From: Rhizobium sp. AC27/96
GTDB lineage: Bacteria; Pseudomonadota; Alphaproteobacteria; Rhizobiales; Rhizobiaceae
DNA length: 64,000 nt
NCBI RefSeq assembly: GCF_001692325.1
Contig: NZ_LXKN01000046.1
Location: 62,001-126,000, forward strand
Direction of reading: 5' to 3'
Shown here: positions 54,335 to 62,973 of the stretch, piece by piece
Layout: every line of letters begins with the position of its first letter
How positions within the stretch are numbered: the stretch's first letter is position 1
Program-made: the position numbers and the translations under genes
Notes under the pieces: model-generated
The model's input: only the letters and a program-made list of their open reading frames with translations
The model's database searches: none
What the model was told of the DNA's origin: nothing

Positions 54335-55087
54335 CTAGTGCCCGTTGAAGACGGTGAGGAATGCATTGGAGAATTGACTGATCATCGCCGCGATACTGAG
54401 ATAGAGCATGAAAAGGCCGCCCATCAGCAGATAGGGCGTGGAAATGAAGTAGATCGGAATTTGCGGCGCCAGCTTGTTGATGAAGCCGATCGAAATCTGG
54501 AACATCAGGCCATAGAGCAGAAACGGGCTCGACAAGCGCAGCATGATGAAGAAGGTAGTTTCCAGCGTATCGGTGATGGAAATGAGCGCGGCGCGCGGCT
54601 CGATCTGGCCGCCGAACGGAATGACGGAATAGGAATCGACCAGCGCCTGCAGGACGTAATGGTGAAAATCCAGAATGAAGAGAATCATCAGCCCGCAAAA
54701 GCTGATGAGGCCGGTCAGCGACGTCTCGCTTGAATCTTCGATGATGTCCGCCCCGGCCGGCGCGTTGAAGCCGATCAACATCGATATGACCGTGCCCGCG
54801 AACTGCAGGCCCAGCGTATAAATCCGGGCCATCATGCCATACATCACGCCGATGATCGTCTCGGTGAAGATCAGGCGGATATAGCTTGCACCGCTATTTG
54901 CCACTGCCGGATAGATCGTGTTCCAGAGCAGCGGCAAAATGGCCATGGACAGAGCCACGGAAAGCAGCAGCCGGATCTGCATCGGTATGCGACCGGACGA
55001 AAAACCAGGGAGCACCATTATGCAGCCGCCGATGCGGCAGAAGGCGACGAACACCGCCAGAATGGTCCCCTGAGGGTCAGGTATCAT
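54335..55087 (-). CDS. fliR: Flagellar export gate protein FliR
   Basis: A 250-residue membrane protein with about six hydrophobic stretches and the FliR pattern: FVAFCRIGGCIMVLPGFSSGRIPMQIRLLLSVALSMAI at the N-terminus, GEMYGMMARI-like middle (GVMYGMMARIYTLGLQFAGTVISM), and APQIPIYFISTPYLLMGGLFMLY. It forms the core of the FliPQR export channel. Its start overlaps the flhA stop by 4 bases, so the two are translationally coupled. fliP is not in this window and must lie elsewhere. Confidence 0.93.
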   Translation of the reverse strand: MIPDPQGTILAVFVAFCRIGGCIMVLPGFSSGRIPMQIRLLLSVALSMAILPLLWNTIYPAVANSGASYIRLIFTETIIGVMYGMMARIYTLGLQFAGTVISMLIGFNAPAGADIIEDSSETSLTGLISFCGLMILFILDFHHYVLQALVDSYSVIPFGGQIEPRAALISITDTLETTFFIMLRLSSPFLLYGLMFQISIGFINKLAPQIPIYFISTPYLLMGGLFMLYLSIAAMISQFSNAFLTVFNGH

Positions 55088-57171
55088 GAAATCGAACCCA
55101 GAATCTTGATCTCGATCCCCTTGGCCAATTCGACATGCGACAGAACCGGAAGGGTCGCGAACAGGCGTTCGATGATCATGCGCACATAGGAGCGTGTTTC
55201 CGGCGACGTGACAAGAACGAAGGGCATGCCCCGGTCCATGTATTCACGGATAACTTTGCCCGCCTGCTCGCTGAACTCTTCCAGGCTGCGCGGATCGATG
55301 TCGAATTCGACGATTTCGCCCTTCTGGTCGCGCTTCAGCGCCTGATGGAAGATCAGGTCCCATTTGCTGCCGAGGCGCAGGACGCGCAGAACGCCATTGT
55401 CCGCCAGGTCGCCGCAGAGCTGCTGCGCCATGCGGACGCGCACATGCTCGACGATCTGCTCGGTCTTGCGCACGTGCGGCGCCAGTTCGGCAACCGCTTC
55501 GAGAATGAGGTGCAAGTTGCGGATGGAGACGCGCTCGGCAAGCAGGAGCTTGAGCACTGCCTGCAGGCCGGAATAGGACATGTGCGACGAGCAGATTTCG
55601 TCGGCGAGCTTCTTGTATTCCGGGTCAAGCCGCTCGATGAGGATCTTCACGTCCTTGTAGGAGAGCAGCGCCGGCAGGTTGTTGCGGATGACCTCGCTCA
55701 TGTGGGTGAGCACCACGGAGACATTGTCTATCGGCTGGAAGCCCTCACGCTTCAGGTCGTCGACGAAGGCCTCGAGCACGGAGACCGCGGGCATGCCGAA
55801 GGCTGGTTCGCGAATCTCGTCGCCGGGAACGGTCGGCTTGCGGCCCGAACCGGTGACGACGAGCACTTCGCCGACACGCAGCATATTGGAAGCGATCGTC
55901 GTGCCGTGAATGCGGATCTGATACGACTTGTCGGCGATGCCCATGTCGTCGATCACCTTGATCTCCGGCACGACGAAGCCGTATTGGGTCGCAAACTTCT
56001 TGCGCATCTTGCCGACGCGGAAGGCCAGTTCCTGATGCGCGCCGAGCAGACGGGTGGAGACGATCTTGCCGAGCGCCAGTTCGATCTCGGCGGTCTTCAG
56101 CACCGACTTGACCGAGTCCTTTTCCATCTCCTTCGTCTGCATCACCTTCTGCTCTTCGGCATCGCGGCGAAGCTTGTTCTCGGCTTCGATCTGGCGCGGA
56201 ATGAACCAGGCGCCGGCAGCCAGCAGGCCACCAAGGAATACAAAAGGCAGGAACGGCATGCCGGGCATGACGGCCAGAATGCCCATCAGCACCGCCGACA
56301 CGGCGAGCGCACGTGGATAGCCGCTCAGCTGGTTCAGAACCGCCTGATCGGTCGAGCCGGCCGTACCGCCGCGCGAAACGAGAAGGCCGGCTGCCAAAGA
56401 CACGATAAGTGCCGGCATCTGCGAAACCAGACCGTCGCCGACCGAAAGCTTGACGAAGACGTCTGCGGCCTGGCCAATCGGCATGCCGTGGCGGAAATAA
56501 CCGATGATGATGCCGCCGAAGATATTGATGCAGGTGATCAGAAGACCGGCGACGGCATCGCCGCGCACGAACTTCGAGGCACCGTCCATGGCGCCGAAGA
56601 AGGAGCTCTCCTCCTCCAGCTCGCGCCGCCGCCGCTGTGCTTCCTTCTCATCGATCAGGCCGGCCGAGAGATCGGCGTCGATGGCCATCTGCTTGCCGGG
56701 GATCGCATCCAAGGTGAAACGGGCGCCGACTTCGGCGATACGCGTCGCGCCCTTGGTGATGACGATGAAGTTGATCGTGATCAGGATCATGAAGACGATC
56801 AGACCGATGACGAAGTCACCCGACATGACCAGGCTGGCAAAGCCTGCAATGACACCGCCGGCGGCATCGTGTCCTTCGTAGCCATGCGAGAGAATGACGC
56901 GTGTCGTCGCAATGTTCAGCGCCAGGCGCGTCATCGTCGCGATCAGAAGAATCGTCGGGAAGGACGAGAACTCCAGCGGCTTCTTGATCCACAAGGCCAC
57001 CATGAGAATCAGCACTGAAAGCGCGATCGAAAAGGCGAGACCAAGGTCGATCAGAAACGGCGGAATCGGCAGAAACAGCACGCAAAGGATGACCATGATA
57101 CCGAGGGCGAACCCGATATCACGAACGCTGGGATTGGCTTTGGGAAGTGCTAATGCGGGTGGTTGTGCCAT
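55084..57171 (-). CDS. flhA: Flagellar export protein FlhA
   Basis: A 695-residue protein at normal family length. The N-terminal half has about eight membrane helices and the cytoplasmic FHIPEP loop region FVIGLIVFMILITINFIVITKGATRIAEVGARFTLDAIPGKQMAIDADLSAG. The C-terminal half is the cytoplasmic docking domain. FlhA forms the nonameric ring that receives substrates and chaperones. The start at 57171 (MAQPPALALPKANPS) fits the usual length; the frame is open to 57225. The 4-base overlap with fliR shows coupling. Confidence 0.95.
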   Translation of the reverse strand: MAQPPALALPKANPSVRDIGFALGIMVILCVLFLPIPPFLIDLGLAFSIALSVLILMVALWIKKPLEFSSFPTILLIATMTRLALNIATTRVILSHGYEGHDAAGGVIAGFASLVMSGDFVIGLIVFMILITINFIVITKGATRIAEVGARFTLDAIPGKQMAIDADLSAGLIDEKEAQRRRRELEEESSFFGAMDGASKFVRGDAVAGLLITCINIFGGIIIGYFRHGMPIGQAADVFVKLSVGDGLVSQMPALIVSLAAGLLVSRGGTAGSTDQAVLNQLSGYPRALAVSAVLMGILAVMPGMPFLPFVFLGGLLAAGAWFIPRQIEAENKLRRDAEEQKVMQTKEMEKDSVKSVLKTAEIELALGKIVSTRLLGAHQELAFRVGKMRKKFATQYGFVVPEIKVIDDMGIADKSYQIRIHGTTIASNMLRVGEVLVVTGSGRKPTVPGDEIREPAFGMPAVSVLEAFVDDLKREGFQPIDNVSVVLTHMSEVIRNNLPALLSYKDVKILIERLDPEYKKLADEICSSHMSYSGLQAVLKLLLAERVSIRNLHLILEAVAELAPHVRKTEQIVEHVRVRMAQQLCGDLADNGVLRVLRLGSKWDLIFHQALKRDQKGEIVEFDIDPRSLEEFSEQAGKVIREYMDRGMPFVLVTSPETRSYVRMIIERLFATLPVLSHVELAKGIEIKILGSIS

Positions 57172-57322
57172 CGACCGTTTCCATCTCTTCATGAGAGGGG
57201 GCAAACGGTTGACCCATTTGCCCATTCGGACCGATCTTTAGAAGGCGAAGCTTGCGCGAGAATGGCTTATAGCCAGCACAACACATGATCCGAAAGGTCG
57301 TTTCGACCCTCGGACCCGATCT

Positions 57323-57589
57323 CTAGAAGCCGGACTGGATGCGGGAGAAGACGAGATTGGTGAAGATCGAAATCTGCGAGCCGACGAAAGGTGCGGTAAT
57401 GCCGATCGTCACCATCACGGCAACGATCTTCGGCACGAAGGTCAACGTCGCTTCCTGCACCTGGGTCAGAGCCTGAATCAAGGCGATCACGAGGCCGACG
57501 ACCATGGCGGCTAGAACCGCCGGGCCTGAAGCCACAAGCACCGTCCAGATCGCTGCCTGGAAGATATCCAATGCATCGGCTTCATTCAT
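57323..57589 (-). CDS. fliQ: Flagellar export gate protein FliQ
   Basis: An 88-residue protein with two membrane helices (VASGPAVLAAMVVGLVIALIQALTQVQEATLTFVPKIVAVMVTIGI), exactly the FliQ pattern. It joins FliP and FliR in the export channel. It lies between flgD and flhA in the rhizobial order flgD-fliQ-flhA-fliR. Gaps on both sides are short (32 and about 150 bp). Confidence 0.95.
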   Translation of the reverse strand: MNEADALDIFQAAIWTVLVASGPAVLAAMVVGLVIALIQALTQVQEATLTFVPKIVAVMVTIGITAPFVGSQISIFTNLVFSRIQSGF

Positions 57590-57621
57590 GGCATCTTCAC
57601 CCCTAGTTCAGCAGCTACTCA

Positions 57622-58110
57622 TTAGCTGCCGGACGAATCCGACGAATCATCGGTGCTACTATCGCTCGACGACGACGGCGTATCAATGACAGTACCGGCC
57701 GGAGCGATCGTTACGCCGGCCTGAATGAGAATCTTGTCGCCGGCACTGGTCTGGGCAATGATACCGTCCGTATAGACGGTCACTTCCTTGATCGTGCCCG
57801 TGGTCTTGCCGTCGGCGCTCATGATCTGCTTGCCGATATAATCGGAGGCCTGCGAGATCCATTGGTTCTGCAACACCGTTTCCAGGTGCGAGTTCGTCTG
57901 GATCTGCTGTTCGACCTGGGAGAAGCTTGCCAGCTGGGAAATCTGCTGGGTGGCATCCATCGGCGCGGTCGGATCCTGGTTCTTCATCTGTGCGATGAGG
58001 AGCTGCAGGAAGTTATTGTAGTTCAGGGTAGCGCTGGCACCCGCCGTAGCGGCATTCTGCGCTGAATTGCTCGAAGAACTGTTATTGTTAACGGCGTCTA
58101 CCGCTGCCAT
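57622..58110 (-). CDS. flgD: Flagellar hook capping protein FlgD
   Basis: A 162-residue protein, short for FlgD. The N-terminal conserved part is clear: LNYNNFLQLLIAQMKNQDPTAPMDATQQISQLASFSQVEQQIQTN, followed by a compact C-terminal domain and a Ser/Asp-rich tail (SSSSDSSTDDSSDSSGS). FlgD caps the growing hook during FlgE assembly. Its presence makes the lack of flgE nearby notable. Its start lies within flbT, with 13 bp overlap. Confidence 0.93.
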   Translation of the reverse strand: MAAVDAVNNNSSSSNSAQNAATAGASATLNYNNFLQLLIAQMKNQDPTAPMDATQQISQLASFSQVEQQIQTNSHLETVLQNQWISQASDYIGKQIMSADGKTTGTIKEVTVYTDGIIAQTSAGDKILIQAGVTIAPAGTVIDTPSSSSDSSTDDSSDSSGS

Positions 58111-58550
58111 GGAGCAATCTCCCGGCGGATATGCTCGATCGTAGCCGCCGGCATTTCCTGATTGTTCAGAATGCTGTCCTCGACCGGGTAGAGCCCCCGG
58201 ATCGCCTTCAAGGCGTCGAAGGCGCGACCGGTGGCGACGAGGCCGTCGATACGCTTCAGCTCGGCCAGCACTTCCTCATTGTGGAAGCACGACAGCAGCA
58301 TGACGATCGACTTGCGGAACATCGCCGTCGATTGCTCCTTGCCCTCGGGATTGATGAGGATCATCTGCGCGATGAAATAGAGCTGGCGCAGCGGCGTCTT
58401 GGCTTCCTCGGGCTGAAGCACGTGGTTTTCAAGCAGGAATGTCACATCATTCAGGAATTCCAGAGCAACCTTGCGATCGACGCGCAGGACGGCTCCGTTG
58501 ATAAAAATCTTTTCCCCGGCTTTAAGCGATATACGAAGCGTACTTTTCAT
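58098..58550 (-). CDS. flbT: Flagellar biosynthesis repressor FlbT
   Basis: A 150-residue protein, opening MKSTLRISLKAGEKIFINGAVLRVDRKVALEFLNDVTFLLENHVLQPEEA, typical of FlbT. In alphaproteobacteria FlbT binds the flagellin mRNA leader and controls its stability. It pairs with FlaF, encoded right before it with a 4-base overlap. Both act on flagellin production, whose genes are not in this window. Confidence 0.95.
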   Translation of the reverse strand: MKSTLRISLKAGEKIFINGAVLRVDRKVALEFLNDVTFLLENHVLQPEEAKTPLRQLYFIAQMILINPEGKEQSTAMFRKSIVMLLSCFHNEEVLAELKRIDGLVATGRAFDALKAIRGLYPVEDSILNNQEMPAATIEHIRREIAPWQR

Positions 58551-58894
58551 TTAAGTCCATCCCTGATGATGGTGGTGACATCGATGATGCCTTGATAGTT
58601 TTCCGACTGGCGCCGCCGGATTCGATCGCATTCCTTCAAAATCCAGATGGCGATCGATATTAGGTTGGCCCGTAGTTCGACGTTGAGCTGGTTCTCCGGA
58701 CTTTTAAGGTCCTCGACAAAGCTGACCCATACGCGCCGCGTATAGTAGAGAGCCTCAATCGCCTCGCGGCCGTATTTCCCCGCATCACGGGCCGCAGAGA
58801 GAAGAGCTACCGACCGGTCCAGAACTTGCCGTTCTCTTTCCTTGGCGTCGGCCACTGCATCCTGCAGGACTTCCGCATATGAGAACTGATACAT
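58547..58894 (-). CDS. flaF: Flagellar biosynthesis regulator FlaF
   Basis: A 115-residue protein with the FlaF pattern: MYQFSYAEVLQDAVADAKERERQVLDRSVALL, then a Trp/Val segment (RRVWVSFVEDLKSPENQLNVELRANLISIAIWILKECD). FlaF is needed for flagellin translation and secretion and acts against FlbT. The flaF stop overlaps the flbT start by 4 bases, and flgL lies 37 bp upstream. Confidence 0.95.
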   Translation of the reverse strand: MYQFSYAEVLQDAVADAKERERQVLDRSVALLSAARDAGKYGREAIEALYYTRRVWVSFVEDLKSPENQLNVELRANLISIAIWILKECDRIRRRQSENYQGIIDVTTIIRDGLK

Positions 58895-58931
58895 TCATGC
58901 ATCCTTCCTGGTCATTCCTTCCCTTTGATCA

Positions 58932-59975
58932 TCAAAGGTAATTTACAAGACTTAGCTGCTGGATCTTCGAGACAATGGTGTAGGCGGTCTCAAGCTGGGT
59001 CTGGAGGCTATTGACCTTGGTCGAGGCCTCATAGGGATCCACGCCCGTCAGGTCGCCTATGTTGGTATTCAGAATGGTCTTCTGCGCATTCAGCGTCGTG
59101 TTCGCATCCGTCAGGCGCGATTGCGAGAGGCCGAGCTGGCTTGCCTGGCTGTTCAAGCCATCGATCGCCTGGCGCGCGTAGCTGATGGCCTGATCGGTAA
59201 CGGCGTTCTGCGCATCCTGGTTGAGCGCCGGCGTCGTGCCCGTCAATGCATTGGCGACCGTGCTTGCAAGCGCCATGTAGCGCATGCCCGCCGAGTTGGA
59301 ATTCGTCGAGGTTTCGATGACTTCCGAATTGCTGATCCGGCTCGTCATGTTCTGATCCGAGGCGCTGGACCAGCTCGCCCAGCCGCTATCGGATGTGAAC
59401 ATCGGCTCGACCTTGGTCGTGATGAAATCCTTCATCTGAGCGCCGGTGAGCTTGTCTATCGTCGTGCCATTGGCTGTCGCATAAGCGGACAGTGCCGTCT
59501 GGATCGCTGCATTCGTCGACGCGGATTTATCCGTCATCGGCTGCACGTCGGTATTGGTGCCGGCGAAGAGATATTCGCCGTTGACCATGGTATTGCCCGA
59601 CGCGATGACGCTCGACAGTGCCGAGGTCGCGACCTGCTGGGTCAGCGCTATGCTCGTGCTGTCGGTATTTCCGCGCAAAGCCACCAGCTGATCCATCAGC
59701 TTCTGCGCCTGCGTGCCCATGCCGGTCAGGGCAGTCTGCGACGATGTCATCCGCTGGTTTGCAATCGAATTGCTGCCGAGAATGGAATCAATGCGCGACA
59801 CATCCCTCGTAAGGTTGACGCTGAGCGCGGTATTGCTACCCAACGCGACGCCGATGTCGGCATAAACGCCCGTGGTTGCCTCGGTCGACGCACTGGTCAT
59901 TTCATTCTGCGCCTGACGGATCGTCTGGCGCATGGCGTTCTGAATGGCTTGGCTTGAAATGAATGAGAGTTTCAT
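58932..59975 (-). CDS. flgL: Flagellar hook-filament junction protein FlgL
   Basis: A 347-residue flagellin-like protein. The N-terminal helices (SFISSQAIQNAMRQTIRQAQNEMTSASTEATTGVYADIGVALGSNT) and C-terminal helices (KVNSLQTQLETAYTIVSKIQQLSLVNYL) form the D0/D1 coiled core, and the middle is variable. It joins hook to filament with FlgK. Its start is 3 bp after the flgK stop, so the two are one transcript. Confidence 0.93.
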   Translation of the reverse strand: MKLSFISSQAIQNAMRQTIRQAQNEMTSASTEATTGVYADIGVALGSNTALSVNLTRDVSRIDSILGSNSIANQRMTSSQTALTGMGTQAQKLMDQLVALRGNTDSTSIALTQQVATSALSSVIASGNTMVNGEYLFAGTNTDVQPMTDKSASTNAAIQTALSAYATANGTTIDKLTGAQMKDFITTKVEPMFTSDSGWASWSSASDQNMTSRISNSEVIETSTNSNSAGMRYMALASTVANALTGTTPALNQDAQNAVTDQAISYARQAIDGLNSQASQLGLSQSRLTDANTTLNAQKTILNTNIGDLTGVDPYEASTKVNSLQTQLETAYTIVSKIQQLSLVNYL

Positions 59976-59978
59976 GGC

Positions 59979-61463
59979 TTAGCTCGCAATATCCAGTACC
60001 GATTGAAGCATCTCGTTGACTGCGTTCAATATCTTGGTTCCAGCCTTGTAGGACTGCTCGATATCCATCATCAGCGTCAGTTCTTCGTCGAGGTTGACGC
60101 CGGTCGCATTCGAATAGGCAGTCGAGGAACGCGATACGGCCGCAGAGGTATTTTCGGCCGCTGTCGTCGCCGAGCTGCGCTGTCCCTCAAGCCAGCCGAT
60201 AGAGCTGGATGCATAGTCCATGAGGCTGGCTTTGCTGTCGGAGCCAGCTTTCGGGTCGAAGTTCATCTTCGTATTCATGCCAGTGATGTAGGCATCAAGC
60301 TGTGTAGAATAGCCGCTGTCACCGCTGGTATTCTTGGTGTAGCCGGTTTCCGTCGAGGTGTTGTTAATACCACCATCACGCAGCAATGACGGATTGCCAC
60401 CTTGAGACGTGACTAATTTCGAATTAACGGTTATCGAGCCAGCGAGGCCCGCAACGGCGGTAGCGCCGGTCGGAACGGTGCCGCCGCTCCAGGTGAAGAG
60501 ACCAGGAAGTGTCGGCTTTGTCGGATCGCTGTTCGTCTCCGCGAAGGTCGTCACCAGGCCGCGCGCAATTTCATCGAGCTGCTTCTGATAGGTCGGGGCG
60601 ACATCGTCGCGAACCTGAAGCGCCGCCTGAAGCGTGCCCTGTGCGGTCGTGGTCGCGCCCTGGCCGGGGGTGAGCGCAACACCGTCGATATAGACGCTGT
60701 TGCCGGTGGTGCCGGCCGTATAGGAATTCGTCGGCGTAAAGGTCACGGTGCGCGGAATGGTCTCGAACAGAGTCGTGCCGCTCGACGTGTAAAGCGCCAT
60801 GTCGTTATTGCCGCGCGTCACAGGCGTAACGCCGACGATCTGCGAAATCTGCTTCAGGATCGAATCGCGCTGATCCATCGCATCGGCAAGCGCATTCGAC
60901 GTGGGACCGGCGGCCGTGCTCGCGGACTTCACCGCATCGTTCGCGTCCTGGAACTGCTTCAGCAGGCCGTTCAGCGTATCGACGTCGGAGCTGATCTGCT
61001 TGTCGGCGTCGGACCGGGCGTTCTGTACGGCGGTCGTGGCATTGTTGAGTGACGTGGCAAGGCTCTGGGCCGCATTGATGGCGGATTGCGCCGCAGTCGT
61101 GCTGGATGGCGACCCCGAATAGGTCTGCATCGCGGTCTGGAAAGCCGAAAGATAGGTCGAGGGCGCGATCTCATTGTCGTTGCCGCCGAGCGTCGTCGAT
61201 TGAAGGTTGCTGTAGGCATTCAGGAGCAGCTGCTGCGCGGCATCCGAAGACGCGTTGGCAAGATATGCCTTCTGCAGCGCCGGCTCGTCGCTGCGGGCAA
61301 TCTTGACGACCTGTGCGCCGGCGCCGTTTGTCGTCAGCACAGCCTGCCGACGCGAATAATCCGTGTTGCTCGCATTGGCGATATTGTTCGACACGACACT
61401 GCTCTGCGTGCCGGTATTGTTGAATATTGCCTGCGCGTTATTGAGAGCTGTTGTGAGCGACAT
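59979..61463 (-). CDS. flgK: Flagellar hook-filament junction protein FlgK
   Basis: A 494-residue axial protein. The N-terminus has the conserved TGTQSSVVSNNIANASNTDYSRRQ, and the C-terminus NATGVNLDEELTLMMDIEQSYKAGTKILNAVNEMLQSVLDI, both typical of FlgK. It is the first hook-associated protein, set on the hook end before FlgL. The gene starts 24 bp after the 87-residue ORF upstream. Length is normal for rhizobia. Confidence 0.95.
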   Translation of the reverse strand: MSLTTALNNAQAIFNNTGTQSSVVSNNIANASNTDYSRRQAVLTTNGAGAQVVKIARSDEPALQKAYLANASSDAAQQLLLNAYSNLQSTTLGGNDNEIAPSTYLSAFQTAMQTYSGSPSSTTAAQSAINAAQSLATSLNNATTAVQNARSDADKQISSDVDTLNGLLKQFQDANDAVKSASTAAGPTSNALADAMDQRDSILKQISQIVGVTPVTRGNNDMALYTSSGTTLFETIPRTVTFTPTNSYTAGTTGNSVYIDGVALTPGQGATTTAQGTLQAALQVRDDVAPTYQKQLDEIARGLVTTFAETNSDPTKPTLPGLFTWSGGTVPTGATAVAGLAGSITVNSKLVTSQGGNPSLLRDGGINNTSTETGYTKNTSGDSGYSTQLDAYITGMNTKMNFDPKAGSDSKASLMDYASSSIGWLEGQRSSATTAAENTSAAVSRSSTAYSNATGVNLDEELTLMMDIEQSYKAGTKILNAVNEMLQSVLDIAS

Positions 61464-61487
61464 GACTGACTCGATACCCTATTCGTT

Positions 61488-61751
61488 TTAGCGCCGCAGA
61501 TTGGCCGATGGCGCGCCGGATGTGTCGGGATAGCCCATCAGAATGAGGCCGGCGGACTCCAGATTGTCGTTTGTATCCCGTGAGAAGGTCTCCGAAATGA
61601 CCGCGAACGACCGTCTGTAAGCGTTCTGAGATACGACGAAGCCATCATGAGGCGACATCGCACTGGCGCCGATGCCGAAAGCGGTGCCCAGACGAACCGT
61701 CTGTACATTCCGCTCCGCACTCGCGGTCCTCATGCTGTCGAAATTCCTCAT
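61488..61751 (-). CDS. 87-residue ORF between rem and flgK with weak axial-protein signatures
   Basis: An ORF with a fair ribosome site (GAGG, 7 bases before the ATG) that ends 24 bp before flgK, so it would be the first gene of the flgK operon. I know no family for it. Two short stretches recall the ends of rod/hook proteins: SMRTASAERNVQTVRLG against the N-terminal SMRT-GxSGMNxQxxRL of FlgE, and QNAYRRSFAVIS against the C-terminal QRAYxxxxxVIS, with the same spacing. The region between is only about 20 residues. It could be a degenerate or reduced axial protein, or chance similarity. It occupies the expected place of flgE. Confidence 0.5.
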   Translation of the reverse strand: MRNFDSMRTASAERNVQTVRLGTAFGIGASAMSPHDGFVVSQNAYRRSFAVISETFSRDTNDNLESAGLILMGYPDTSGAPSANLRR

Positions 61752-61953
61752 CTGGAATCCTCGTTATCCTTGATGCGACCAAGAGTAGGTGGCGGGCCTT
61801 GCGTGAAGCTGTCTGAGAAGACGAAAAAACGATCATCGCAAAATGACGCAGCGGGAAGCTGAGCCATGCCCGCGTACGCCGCGAGATGGCGGAGAAATGT
61901 AAGAAACAACGCACCATAGGATCCGGGCGATGGCCAGGCGCGCCGGCAAAGCA

Positions 61954-61986
61954 AAGGCCCGGGAATCACTGGATTCCCGGGCCCTT
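61954..61986 (-). terminator. Terminator hairpin after rem
   Basis: A 12-bp perfect stem (61956-61967 with 61972-61983, loop of 4) 36 bp past the rem stop codon. On the minus strand it is followed by TTTGCTTTG, a weak T tail. It separates rem from the flgK operon. Confidence 0.75.
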
Positions 61987-62021
61987 GGCCAAACTTGAGA
62001 GGTTAGCAGCCGATCGAAGCC

Positions 62022-62693
62022 TCAGCTCCAGTCGATGCAATAACCAAGGAAGCGCTTGGAATCGACGGGGTCAAAACCGAGCTTCTTGCGCAGTTTCTTG
62101 CGCAGCTTCGAAATGTGGCTTTCCACGACGTTCTCTTCGACTTCCTCGTCGAAGATGCCGTAGATCGCGTTGAAGATCTGCGTCTTCGTCACCCGGCGAC
62201 CGCGATTGGCGATCAAGTATTCCAGGATGCGCCGCTCGCGCCGCGGCAACGCAAAAACGTCGCCGTTGATCTCCGGATCGCGCCCGTCCGCAAAGATGCG
62301 AACCGGTCCGACATCGGTATAGTTGCTGATGGCCTTGAGCCTCCGGCGGATCGCCGCGGCTCGTGCCAGAATCTCTCTGGGATGTACCGGCTTGCGCACG
62401 ACATCGTCGACACCGCAATCGAAGAGTGCAAGCGTCGATTCCAGCGAAGGTTGATCGCTGACAGCGATCACCGGCGCAGTCGTACGGTCACGAATCGCTC
62501 TTGGGAGCTCGTGCACGTGCTGCCCTTGCCCGATCAAAAACGCTTCAACAGCAGCAATATCGCCCTCTGCCGCCGTCGTGACCCATTCCCCAAATTCGCG
62601 AGGGTCAAATCCCGTGGACGGGATGCCCTCCCGCCCAAACAGTGATGTATATCCGTCCTTAACAAGCTCTCGCTCATCAACCACTACGATCAT
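62022..62693 (-). CDS. rem: Flagellar transcriptional activator Rem
   Basis: A 223-residue OmpR-like regulator. The receiver-like domain (residues 1-115, MIVVVDERELVKDGYTSLFGREGIPSTGFDPREFGEW) lacks the usual acidic cluster, and the C-terminal winged helix (FALPRRERRILEYLIANRGRRVTKTQIFNAIYGIFDEEVEENVVESHISKLRKKLRKKLG) is well conserved. Rem of Sinorhizobium activates the class II flagellar and motility genes in exponential growth, under VisN/VisR. The 280 bp upstream contain its promoter. The rem gene lies inside the flagellar cluster, as usual for rhizobia. Confidence 0.95.
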   Translation of the reverse strand: MIVVVDERELVKDGYTSLFGREGIPSTGFDPREFGEWVTTAAEGDIAAVEAFLIGQGQHVHELPRAIRDRTTAPVIAVSDQPSLESTLALFDCGVDDVVRKPVHPREILARAAAIRRRLKAISNYTDVGPVRIFADGRDPEINGDVFALPRRERRILEYLIANRGRRVTKTQIFNAIYGIFDEEVEENVVESHISKLRKKLRKKLGFDPVDSKRFLGYCIDWS

Positions 62694-62973
62694 TCGTCCG
62701 CCTCCGAATCAGTGTGGTGTTTCGATGGACTATGGGTACGAATCGGGCGAATCACGAACAACTGTCGGAAATGAGTGACGGAAATTAATAATTGATTAAC
62801 TTTAGAGGTGCGATTTGCACTACATATAGTGGGTGCTTTACGTTTTACACCGATAAAAAAGTTGTTAGTTAGCTTATCGTTAATATGCGCATTTCAGGCA
62901 AAGAGATGGCAGTCAACCTCGCCATAAGGGTTAGTGCCTGCTAACCGGATAGACAATACAACCTATGAGCGTC
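62694..62973. promoter_or_regulatory. rem promoter region
   Basis: 280 bp, AT-rich (62780-62890 especially), between rem and the stop codon of the transglycosylase gene. It holds runs such as AATTAATAATTGATTAAC. VisN/VisR binding sites are expected here from the family, but I cannot identify them. Confidence 0.5.

Noticed and set aside
61752..62021. Possible remnants of flgE in the interval after rem
   Set aside because: The frames here show no hook-protein segments; the interval holds only the rem terminator and the promoter side of the 87-residue ORF.
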